DNA of 6,221 nucleotides from an uncultured Pseudomonas sp. (GTDB lineage Bacteria; Pseudomonadota; Gammaproteobacteria; Pseudomonadales; Pseudomonadaceae): assembly GCA_946886875.1 (NCBI GenBank), contig CAMPJN010000236.1:1-6221 (forward strand), written 5' to 3'. Each line of letters begins with the position of its first letter. Position 1 is the stretch's first letter. The notes below the pieces were generated by a model that ran no database searches, was not told where the DNA came from, and saw only the letters and a program-made list of their open reading frames with translations. Below, piece after piece: positions 1 to 4,820 of the stretch. Both the position numbers and the translations under genes were made by a program.

Positions 1-284
1 AGGCGATCGTGATGATCGGCGAGATCGGCGGTTCGGCTGAAGAAGAAGCGGCTGCCTACATCAAAGCCAACGTGACCAAGCCGGTGGTGTCCTACATCGC
101 TGGTGTGACTGCCCCTGCGGGCAAGCGCATGGGCCACGCCGGTGCCATCATCTCAGGTGGTAAAGGCACCGCGGACGAGAAGTTCGCCGCCCTGCAGGAC
201 GCTGGTGTGAAAACCGTGCGCTCCCTGGCCGACATCGGCAAGGCCCTGGCCGAGCTGACCGGTTGGGAAGTCAAAAACGCCTAA
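1..284 (+). CDS. sucD: Succinyl-CoA ligase [ADP-forming] subunit alpha, C-terminal part (5' end outside the window)
   Basis: SucD is the alpha subunit of succinyl-CoA synthetase. With SucB-adjacent SucC it converts succinyl-CoA, nucleoside diphosphate and phosphate to succinate, CoA and NTP in the cytoplasmic TCA cycle. The visible part is read from base 3 and gives 93 codons before TAA at 282-284; the upstream codons read in frame ([10 protein letters not shown]), so the gene enters from the left. The block [20 protein letters not shown] is the family's phospho-histidine segment; the active-site His is the CAC at 135-137 (His246 in the E. coli enzyme). The following [14 protein letters not shown] also matches the SucD C-terminus. 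The tail [10 protein letters not shown] differs from the E. coli end, which is normal between genera. It is followed at once by a terminator, so it should be the last gene of its operon (sucC is expected upstream, not seen). Identification is very secure. Confidence 0.97.
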   Translation, partial: AIVMIGEIGGSAEEEAAAYIKANVTKPVVSYIAGVTAPAGKRMGHAGAIISGGKGTADEKFAALQDAGVKTVRSLADIGKALAELTGWEVKNA

Positions 285-299
285 GCGTTGTTGACTGAA

Positions 300-333
300 A
301 AGAGGCCACCTTCGGGTGGCCTTTTGTTTTTTT
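300..333 (+). terminator. Rho-independent terminator of the sucD operon
   Basis: An 8-bp GC-rich stem AGGCCACC (303-310) / GGTGGCCT (315-322) closes on a TTCG tetraloop (311-314). It is extended by A-T and G-T pairs at 300-302/323-325 and followed by a T-rich run to 333. It begins 15 bases after the sucD stop and separates the metabolic operon from the chemoreceptor gene. Confidence 0.93.
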
Positions 334-401
334 GAACTGGCTTTTTGCCATAACAACAGGTCGCACTCGACTAAGATCAGTGCACAGGCCGGGCTATAGG
401 C

Positions 402-429
402 TCAAGTATTGGCTCGCCGCAGTCGATAA
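402..429 (+). promoter_or_regulatory. Candidate FliA (sigma-28) promoter of the chemoreceptor gene
   Basis: TCAAGT (402-407) and GTCGATAA (422-429) resemble the flagellar sigma-28 elements (TAAAGT or TCAAGT, then GCCGATAA). The -10 has one mismatch (T for C), and the spacer is 14 bases from the end of TCAAGT, about one base longer than the E. coli consensus. Transcription would start near 436-438 and leave a leader of about 57 bases before the ATG at 495. Chemoreceptor genes are often FliA-dependent, so the position makes biological sense. No better sigma-70 promoter was seen between 334 and 494. Confidence 0.6.
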
Positions 430-494
430 GCACTGCAGGTGAGCGCCGCGCGCTGTTTGCCTGCTTGCTGTTCCGCTATTAGAGGAAGCCCTTT

Positions 495-2456
495 ATGCGC
501 TGGTTCGCCGATCTGCGGATTGCCTACAAGATTGCCATAGTGCCTGTGGTGCTCTGCGCCTTGCTGATCGTGCTGGGGCTGGTTTCTTCCCTGTCGCTGC
601 GCAGCGTCGCCGACCGGGTCGAGGTGGTGACCCAGGATCTGGGGCCGAGTATGGATCTGGTGGCCCAGGTCACCGACAGCATGGCGCGCCTGCAGCTCTC
701 AGTGAGCCAATATGCACGCAGCGGTGACGCCCAAGCGGAAAGCCAATTTACCGAGCTGGACGCGCGCTTGCGTACCGCCTTGCAGCAGGCCGAATCGCGT
801 CTGCACGATGCCGAGCGCAGTCGCTTGCTCGGTTCTATGAGCGATTTGCATGGTCAGTACAGCGCCCTGTTCCGCGAGCGTCTGGTGCCTTTAAGCCAGC
901 AGCGCCAAGCGCTGGTCAGTGGCGAACTGAGCCAGCACGGGCCGGCCATCGAGCAGGTGTTGTCGGCGGTGTTGAGCAATGCCCAGCAGAATTTCAATCT
1001 GGATGCGGTGTTCTACGCCAGCGCGGCCATGCGCAATCTGCTGCTGGGTAGCCAGTATCTGTATCAGTTTCTGCAGGAAAACCAGGAGGCGCAGGTCAAG
1101 GCCTTTACCAGCGAGCTGGACAACGCTCAGAGCATGATCAGCGTGTTGCGCGACCGTAGCAGTAGCGAGCGCCTCACCGCCCAGCTCAATCAGGCGCTGG
1201 CAAGCCTGGAGCTGTACAAGGCGGCAGCGGCCAAGGTGGTCGAGTTGGTGCAGGCGCGCAATGACGCCCTGACGCAGATGGATCGCATCGACCCGCAAAT
1301 CTCCGATATGGCCAGTCGCTTGCAGCAGAGCCTGATGGGCGCCATGCAGGAGGCCGCCAGCGCCGCCGACAGCACGGTGCTGCAAGTCAATCAACTGCTC
1401 TGGGGGCTACTGGCGGCGGCGGTATTGTTTGGTGCTTTGCTGGCCTATGGGGTGGGCGCAGCCCTGGTGCGTGGGCTTAGCCAGATCAATCTGATGCTGC
1501 AGGATATGGCCGAAGGCGAGGGTGACCTGACCAAGCGTCTGCCGGTGCATGGGCGTGATGACCTGGGCCAGTTGGCCAGCAACTTCAATACCTTCGTCGA
1601 GAAGATCCGCATCACTGTGGCTGAAGTGGCCCAGGCATCACACACCCTGGAGCGAGCCGGCGAAGATCTGCAAAGCTCGGCGCAGCGGGCCCATCAGGAT
1701 GTCGAACAGCAACGCGACGAGAGCACCCAGATCGCTTCGGCGATGGTTCAAATGGCCGCCAGTGCCCAGCAGATGGCGCAGAGCGCCGAGCACGGCCAGC
1801 AGTTGTCGCGGGAAACCCGTGCAGCTGCCGACGATGGATTACAGCGGGTGCAGGGCAACCGCCAGGCCATGCACAGCCTGACCGACAAGGTGGGCCGCCT
1901 GGCCGAGGTGATCGAGTCGCTCAGCGCCGACAGCGAACGCATCGGCTCGGTGCTGGCGGTGATTCGCTCGATTGCCGAGCAGACCAATCTACTGGCGCTT
2001 AATGCAGCCATCGAAGCGGCGCGGGCCGGCGATCAGGGCCGTGGTTTCGCCGTGGTGGCCGATGAGGTGCGCAGCCTGGCCCAACGTACCCAGGCGTCCA
2101 CCGCGGAAATCGAGGACATCATTCAGGCCTTGCAAGGTCGCAGTCGTTCGTCCATCAGCATGATGGGCGAGAGCCAGCAGGCGGTGGATCTGGCTCGCGA
2201 TAGCGCCGAGCAAACCAGCAGTTCGCTGCAACGCATCACCACCGCGGTGGATGCCATCGAGCAGAATATTCAGCAGATGGTCTGCGCCGCAGCCGAACAG
2301 GCCAAGGTCGCGGAGGAAGTGGGAGCCGGCGTGGTGCGCGCCAATCACATTAGCGAGGACACCTACGCCACTGTCGAGCAGACCCGCGCTGCTGCGCAAA
2401 GCATTCGCGAGTTGGAAAGCCAGTTGAGCCGCCTGATCGAGCAGTTCCAGACCTGA
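495..2456 (+). CDS. Methyl-accepting chemotaxis protein with a large all-helical (HBM-like) periplasmic sensor domain
   Basis: Transmembrane chemoreceptor of 653 residues that should signal through CheW/CheA to the flagellar motor. Order of parts: short cytoplasmic N-terminus; TM1 about 12-34; periplasmic sensor about 35-302; TM2 about 303-325; HAMP about 326-378 (with [11 protein letters not shown] and [11 protein letters not shown]); coiled-coil signalling domain to the end. The conserved hairpin tip is at 490-530, with [20 protein letters not shown] then [17 protein letters not shown]. The sensor is about 268 residues, predicted almost wholly helical and lacking PAS/Cache features. That is too long for a single four-helix bundle and fits the helical bimodular (HBM) class, of which P. 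putida McpS (TCA-intermediate sensor) is known. The C-terminus (LIEQFQT) has no NWETF-like CheR/CheB docking pentapeptide, as in most Pseudomonas receptors. AGGA at 483-486 lies 8 bases before the ATG. The MCP call is certain; HBM and any ligand are inference. Confidence 0.96.
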   Translation: MRWFADLRIAYKIAIVPVVLCALLIVLGLVSSLSLRSVADRVEVVTQDLGPSMDLVAQVTDSMARLQLSVSQYARSGDAQAESQFTELDARLRTALQQAESRLHDAERSRLLGSMSDLHGQYSALFRERLVPLSQQRQALVSGELSQHGPAIEQVLSAVLSNAQQNFNLDAVFYASAAMRNLLLGSQYLYQFLQENQEAQVKAFTSELDNAQSMISVLRDRSSSERLTAQLNQALASLELYKAAAAKVVELVQARNDALTQMDRIDPQISDMASRLQQSLMGAMQEAASAADSTVLQVNQLLWGLLAAAVLFGALLAYGVGAALVRGLSQINLMLQDMAEGEGDLTKRLPVHGRDDLGQLASNFNTFVEKIRITVAEVAQASHTLERAGEDLQSSAQRAHQDVEQQRDESTQIASAMVQMAASAQQMAQSAEHGQQLSRETRAAADDGLQRVQGNRQAMHSLTDKVGRLAEVIESLSADSERIGSVLAVIRSIAEQTNLLALNAAIEAARAGDQGRGFAVVADEVRSLAQRTQASTAEIEDIIQALQGRSRSSISMMGESQQAVDLARDSAEQTSSSLQRITTAVDAIEQNIQQMVCAAAEQAKVAEEVGAGVVRANHISEDTYATVEQTRAAAQSIRELESQLSRLIEQFQT

Positions 2457-2554
2457 GGAATGCTGAAAGCGCCGCTCTATTGCGACCGGCCGATAAGGCT
2501 TTGCTGTCGCAGGGGATAGTCTCTTTTTGTTGGCCAGCTGAAAGCTGGGGCCGG

Positions 2555-2561
2555 CTATACT
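2555..2561 (+). promoter_or_regulatory. Candidate -10 element (CTATACT, RpoS/sigma-70 type) for the DUF599-MAPEG unit
   Basis: CTATACT is a near-perfect sigma-70 -10 and also the -10 reported as typical of Pseudomonas RpoS promoters. It lies 24 bases before the DUF599 start codon, giving a leader of roughly 18 bases that just includes the AAGGAG ribosome site. No convincing -35 sits 16-18 bases upstream; TTGTTG at 2527-2532 is too far (23-base spacer). A missing -35 favours RpoS but does not prove it. Confidence 0.5.
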
Positions 2562-2585
2562 CGCGGCTGACCACAAGGAGCCCCT

Positions 2586-3320
2586 ATGCTGATTGGTAAC
2601 TACTATCTGCCCCATATTTTGGCTGTCGTTTGGTTCGTGATCTGTTGGGTCGGGTATACCCGTTATGCCAACGCCAAGGGGCGCACCACGCCTTGCCTGG
2701 CCAGCGTATTGCACCTCTACCGGGAAGATTGGATGCGCCGCATGCTGCTGCGTGACAACCGTATCGCCGATGCCAACGTGATCGGCAGTCTGGAGCGCAA
2801 CGCCTCGTTCTTCGCCTCCAGTACCCTGATTATTCTCGCCGGTATTCTCACCGTGCTCGGTGCCTCCGACCGCGCGGTTTCGCTGCTTGCCGATCTGCCA
2901 TTCGTACAAGCGGCCAGCCGGGAAATGTCCGAGGTGAAATTGCTGTCATTGGGCGTGGTGTTCGTCTACGCCTTCTTCACCTTCAGCTGGTGCATGCGGC
3001 AATACAACTTTGCCGCCGTTCTGGTCGGTTCGGCCCCCACGCTCGGCGAGCGCAACGTCACCGAGCAGGAGCGCAAAGCATTTGCCGAGCGCACCGCACG
3101 GGTCATCTCGATGGCGGCCAACCAGTTCAACCAGGGCCTGCGTGCCTATTACTTCGGTATGGCGACGCTGGCCTGGTTCATCAATCCCTGGTTCTTCATG
3201 CTGGTCAGCACTGGTGTGGTACTGGTGTTGTATCGCCGTGAGTTTCATTCCGATGTACTGGAAGTAATGGTCTATACCCAGACCCCAACGCTCGAACCGT
3301 CCAAGGAGAGAACCGATTGA
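2586..3320 (+). CDS. DUF599 family integral membrane protein
   Basis: A 244-residue protein of the DUF599 family (Pfam PF04654), whose biochemical function is unknown. It should sit in the inner membrane, with hydrophobic segments at about 7-25, 73-93, 116-136 and 193-216. Recognition rests on the family layout: an N-terminal membrane helix, an amphipathic charged stretch (YREDWMRRMLLRDNRIAD, about 45-62), then ERNASFFASSTLIILAGIL (70-88), a third helix ending in SWCMRQYNF (134-142), and AANQFNQGLRAYYFG (177-191) before the last helix. The start is supported by AAGGAG at 2575-2580, 5 bases before the ATG. The C-terminal tail (about 217-244) is polar. Its stop codon overlaps the start of the MAPEG gene, so the two are almost certainly co-transcribed and translationally coupled. 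The family call is strong; the role in the cell is open. Confidence 0.9.
   Translation: MLIGNYYLPHILAVVWFVICWVGYTRYANAKGRTTPCLASVLHLYREDWMRRMLLRDNRIADANVIGSLERNASFFASSTLIILAGILTVLGASDRAVSLLADLPFVQAASREMSEVKLLSLGVVFVYAFFTFSWCMRQYNFAAVLVGSAPTLGERNVTEQERKAFAERTARVISMAANQFNQGLRAYYFGMATLAWFINPWFFMLVSTGVVLVLYRREFHSDVLEVMVYTQTPTLEPSKERTD
3303..3308 (+). promoter_or_regulatory. Ribosome binding site that fixes the TTG start of the MAPEG gene
   Basis: A full AAGGAG lies within the last codons of the DUF599 gene, exactly 8 bases before TTG at 3317. This spacing is what supports the non-ATG start. Confidence 0.8.
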
Positions 3321-3727
3321 GTATTCCATTCTGGTCCGTGTTTATCGCGGCCTTGTTGATCTATGTGGCAAAGATTCCGCTGGCCAAGGCGATGAATGCC
3401 GAGGCTGGTGGTTATGACAATCATCATCCGCGCGCTCAACAGGCCAGATTGACCGGGCTAGGCGCTCGCGCCTATGCGGCGCACCTCAACAGCATCGAAA
3501 TATTCCCGTTGTTCGCCGCTGGCGTGTTGATGGCGCATACCACGGAGATGTTCGGTTGGTGGATCGATGTGCTGGCGATTGTATTTATCGTCTCGCGTGT
3601 GCTGTATCTGCTGTGCTACTGGAAGGATCTGCACTGGCAGCGTTCGCTGGTGTGGGTGGTCAGCCTGGTCTGCTGCCTGTTGCTGATGCTCAGCCCGGCG
3701 TTGCGCTGGCTGTTGTTCCGCGTTTGA
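3317..3727 (+). CDS. MAPEG family membrane protein, TTG start overlapping the upstream gene
   Basis: A 136-residue, four-helix membrane protein of the MAPEG superfamily (membrane-associated proteins in eicosanoid and glutathione metabolism). Bacterial members of this type have no firmly assigned substrate. Hydrophobic segments lie at about 4-20, 56-74, 81-100 and 110-134. The diagnostic block is RAYAAHLNSIEIFPLFAAG (51-69), followed by SRVLYLLCYWKD (93-104); the helix-2 Asn-x-x-Glu pattern (N58, E61) is the part associated with glutathione binding in characterised members. The start chosen is TTG at 3317-3319, inside the TTGA that also holds the TGA stop of the DUF599 gene; AAGGAG at 3303-3308 lies 8 bases upstream and no ATG gives a comparable start. 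The protein ends 3 bases before a strong hairpin. Family confident, substrate unknown. Confidence 0.9.
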   Translation: MSIPFWSVFIAALLIYVAKIPLAKAMNAEAGGYDNHHPRAQQARLTGLGARAYAAHLNSIEIFPLFAAGVLMAHTTEMFGWWIDVLAIVFIVSRVLYLLCYWKDLHWQRSLVWVVSLVCCLLLMLSPALRWLLFRV

Positions 3728-3729
3728 AT

Positions 3730-3759
3730 CGATAAGGCCCGCGACTGCGGGCCTTATCG
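3730..3759 (+). terminator. Perfect 13-bp hairpin after the DUF599-MAPEG unit, probable terminator
   Basis: CGATAAGGCCCGC (3730-3742) pairs without mismatch with GCGGGCCTTATCG (3747-3759) around a GACT loop. It starts 2 bases after the MAPEG stop. The following bases (GGCTGTTTG) are only weakly T-rich, so termination may be less efficient or the hairpin may mainly protect the 3' end. It lies between converging genes, so it could also serve minus-strand transcripts from the lipoprotein gene at 3829-4032, although no T-run follows on that strand either. Confidence 0.75.
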
Positions 3760-3828
3760 GGCTGTTTGAAAAACGATCTATGCGACCGCTGGCGAATTAA
3801 AAGCAGCCGGTTGGCGCGTCGAAAGGGC

Positions 3829-4032
3829 TTATTGGCCTTTTATCGCATCCTTGGTCTCATCGGCCGCATCTTCGATGGCTTCGCCGGTTTCGTCTGCCGC
3901 TTCCTCCATCGATTCCATGGCTTCGGAAGCGGACTCCGTGGCAGATTCCATCTTGTCTTCTGGAGTCTTTTCGCAGGCGGCGAGACCCAGTGTCAGGGCG
4001 ATCAGCAGGGCGTAAGTCAGTGGTTTCTGCAC
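3829..4032 (-). CDS. Small acidic lipoprotein built of four 11-residue repeats (GTG start)
   Basis: A predicted lipoprotein of 67 residues (precursor). The signal peptide MQKPLTYALLIALTLGLAAC ends in the lipobox LAAC, giving Cys20 as the lipidated residue (mature start C-E-K-T). After Cys20-Glu-Lys, the mature protein is four 11-residue units (23-33, 34-44, 45-55, 56-66) and a final Gln; it is rich in Glu, Asp and Ala and should form one amphipathic helix. GTG at 4032-4030 is chosen because GGAG (4044-4041) lies 8 bases upstream, and because an upstream in-frame ATG (4074) would add 14 residues before the signal peptide and would fall almost at the predicted transcription start. An AlgU-like promoter precedes it. 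It points toward the MAPEG gene and shares its signal-peptide end with the lipoprotein at 4168-4422. Function unknown; lipoprotein nature is secure, envelope-stress role is inferred. Confidence 0.88.
   Translation of the reverse strand: MQKPLTYALLIALTLGLAACEKTPEDKMESATESASEAMESMEEAADETGEAIEDAADETKDAIKGQ
3835..3966 (-). repeat. Four tandem 11-residue protein repeats in the small lipoprotein
   Basis: The units are TPEDKMESATE, SASEAMESMEE, AADETGEAIED and AADETKDAIKG. The last two agree at 7 of 11 positions; the first two share MES at the same register. An 11-residue period suits a long amphipathic helix or right-handed coiled coil. Confidence 0.7.
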
Positions 4033-4084
4033 GATTAAATCTCCAAAGTGAGCGGATACGAGGGCATGGCCCATAGTCCGCGAG

Positions 4085-4111
4085 TTGGAGTGTGCGATTT
4101 TGCCTAAGTTC
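4085..4111 (-). promoter_or_regulatory. AlgU (sigma-22/RpoE-type) promoter of the repeat lipoprotein
   Basis: Reading the minus strand, GAACTT (4111-4106) is the exact -35 of the extracytoplasmic stress sigma factor AlgU. It is followed after 16 bases by TCCAA (4089-4085), which fits the -10 pattern TCnnA. Transcription should begin near 4078-4080, about 46 bases before the GTG start. The agreement of both boxes and spacer is good. Confidence 0.72.
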
Positions 4112-4167
4112 CTCGACTAGACATATCGCGAACTGCCTGCGGCGGCCGTAGGCATGCACTTCAGCCG

Positions 4168-4422
4168 TTACTGCTGAGGGCTGGTTGCTGGTGGCGGTGA
4201 AATCGGCACTGCAGGAGACGAACTCTGGTTCTCATCTGCGCGCCGCTGTGCCGCCTCGGCTTCTTCCCTTCTTTGCTGCTCGGCAGCGTCATTGTTCATT
4301 GTGTTTTGATCCAGAGAAGGCGTCTCGCGAGCACCTTCTGCGGGGTTGTCCGCTTTATCGTCGCAGGCGGCGAGCCCGAGGCTGGCGGCTAGCATAAGGG
4401 GATAGATGAGTTTGTTCGGCAT
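4168..4422 (-). CDS. Small hydrophilic lipoprotein, Gln/Glu/Ala-rich with a Pro/Ser-rich tail
   Basis: A predicted lipoprotein of 84 residues. The signal peptide MPNKLIYPLMLAASLGLAAC has a positive N-terminus, a hydrophobic core and lipobox LAAC, so Cys20 should be acylated (mature start C-D-D-K). The rest is hydrophilic: an acidic stretch, a charged helical segment rich in E, Q, R and A (about 45-64, AEQQRREEAEAAQRRADEN), and a disordered SSSPAVPISPPPATSPQQ tail. Asp after the Cys would retain a lipoprotein in the inner membrane in E. coli; in P. aeruginosa sorting depends more on positions +3 and +4, so location is uncertain. AGGAG (4435-4431) lies 8 bases before the ATG and an AlgU-like promoter lies further upstream. 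It has its own promoter but the same direction as the next lipoprotein, 135 bases downstream, so read-through is possible. No function recognised. Confidence 0.85.
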   Translation of the reverse strand: MPNKLIYPLMLAASLGLAACDDKADNPAEGARETPSLDQNTMNNDAAEQQRREEAEAAQRRADENQSSSPAVPISPPPATSPQQ

Positions 4423-4453
4423 GGAGCATTCTCCTGGCTAAGGGCACAGCTGT

Positions 4454-4481
4454 TTCGAGGCGGTGGCCGCGGCAGAAGTTC
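4454..4481 (-). promoter_or_regulatory. Probable AlgU-type promoter of the second lipoprotein
   Basis: On the minus strand an exact GAACTT (4481-4476) is followed after 17 bases by TCGAA (4458-4454). This again fits the AlgU pattern GAACTT-N16/17-TCnnA. The start would be near 4447, about 25 bases before the ATG at 4422, leaving room for AGGAG at 4435-4431. The -10 is weaker than in the neighbouring promoter, but the repetition of the same -35 upstream of a related gene adds support. Confidence 0.6.
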
Positions 4482-4559
4482 ACAGTGTTTTGCCTTGCCG
4501 CTCAGGCGAACGGCCAGTGCTCGGTGGGCGACGAATAGCCACCTGCAGCGAATCGACAC

Positions 4560-4566
4560 CTATACT
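4560..4566 (+). promoter_or_regulatory. Candidate CTATACT -10 element in the divergent region
   Basis: Same heptamer as at 2555-2561, in another intergenic region and without a recognisable -35. If used, it would start a transcript near 4573 that runs about 250 bases to the gene at 4821 or forms a short RNA. Weak on its own. Confidence 0.3.
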
Positions 4567-4621
4567 GGTCGGCCATTGTTGGGTTCGCAGGCGCGGTGGC
4601 GGGGGATCTGTGGGCGGAATT

Positions 4622-4647
4622 TGTCGAGAAGCATCGACTTCTCGATA
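4622..4647. repeat. Inverted repeat (8-bp perfect stem) in the divergent region
   Basis: TCGAGAAG (4624-4631) and CTTCTCGA (4638-4645) are exact reverse complements around a CATCGA loop, extended by one G-T and one T-A pair. No T-run follows, so it is not a typical terminator. It could be an RNA hairpin in a leader or an operator half-site pair; nothing decides between these. Confidence 0.5.
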
Positions 4648-4820
4648 GATTACTGCCGCGTCGGCCATTATCGTTGCGGCTGTTTGATTTGACCCTCTTG
4701 CAGGCTATCCAGCTCGAATCACGCCGAGAATCCGCTGGGCCTTTTGCAGTAGAAACTTGCGGTTAAGCGACGATGCAACGACGCCGCATTATTTTCACGC
4801 TAATACACAAGGATTATTGA

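Larger units (their letters stand above)
4482..4820. other. Non-coding divergent intergenic region
   Basis: This stretch separates the minus-strand lipoprotein promoter from the plus-strand gene at 4821. I find no ORF with a ribosome site or protein-like composition. It holds a CTATACT element at 4560-4566, a perfect 8-bp hairpin at 4624-4645, and AAGGA (4809-4813) 7 bases before the ATG at 4821. AT content rises towards the right end (4788-4820). I could not pick a convincing -35/-10 pair close to the 4821 gene. Confidence 0.7.

Noticed and set aside
891..1394. Minus-strand ORF (167 codons) inside the chemoreceptor
   Set aside because: Antisense to the helical sensor domain; Leu/Gln/His-rich product typical of a mirrored coding frame, no ribosome site noticed.
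2489..2496. Exact GCCGATAA, a perfect FliA -10, just after the chemoreceptor stop
   Set aside because: No TAAAG or TCAAG at the required distance upstream; the nearest GAAAG is about 5 bases too far.
2481..2530. Possible chemoreceptor terminator: TGCGAC/GTCGCA stem followed by a T-run at 2524-2528
   Set aside because: The stem is only 6 bp with a 19-base interior and the T-run is 12 bases away, so it does not meet the usual form of an intrinsic terminator.
2534..2548. CCAGCT-GAA-AGCTGG hairpin upstream of the DUF599 gene
   Set aside because: Short 6-bp stem not followed by T-residues, and it lies in the expected spacer of the promoter-like element; most likely incidental.
1989..2909. Long minus-strand ORF (306 codons) across the end of the chemoreceptor and the start of the DUF599 gene
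   Set aside because: It lies antisense to two well-supported genes, spans their intergenic region, and its translation is His/Gly/Gln-rich with no family features; it is a GC-rich shadow.
3766..4038. Plus-strand ORF (90 codons) opposite the repeat lipoprotein
   Set aside because: The minus frame has a lipobox, ribosome site and promoter; the plus frame is a Phe/Gly/Arg-rich mirror of it.
4480..4668. Minus-strand ORF (62 codons) beginning MADAAVIYREVDASRQ in the divergent region
   Set aside because: No ribosome site within 20 bases of its ATG, a Pro/Arg-rich composition, and its end overlaps the AlgU-like -35 of the lipoprotein gene.
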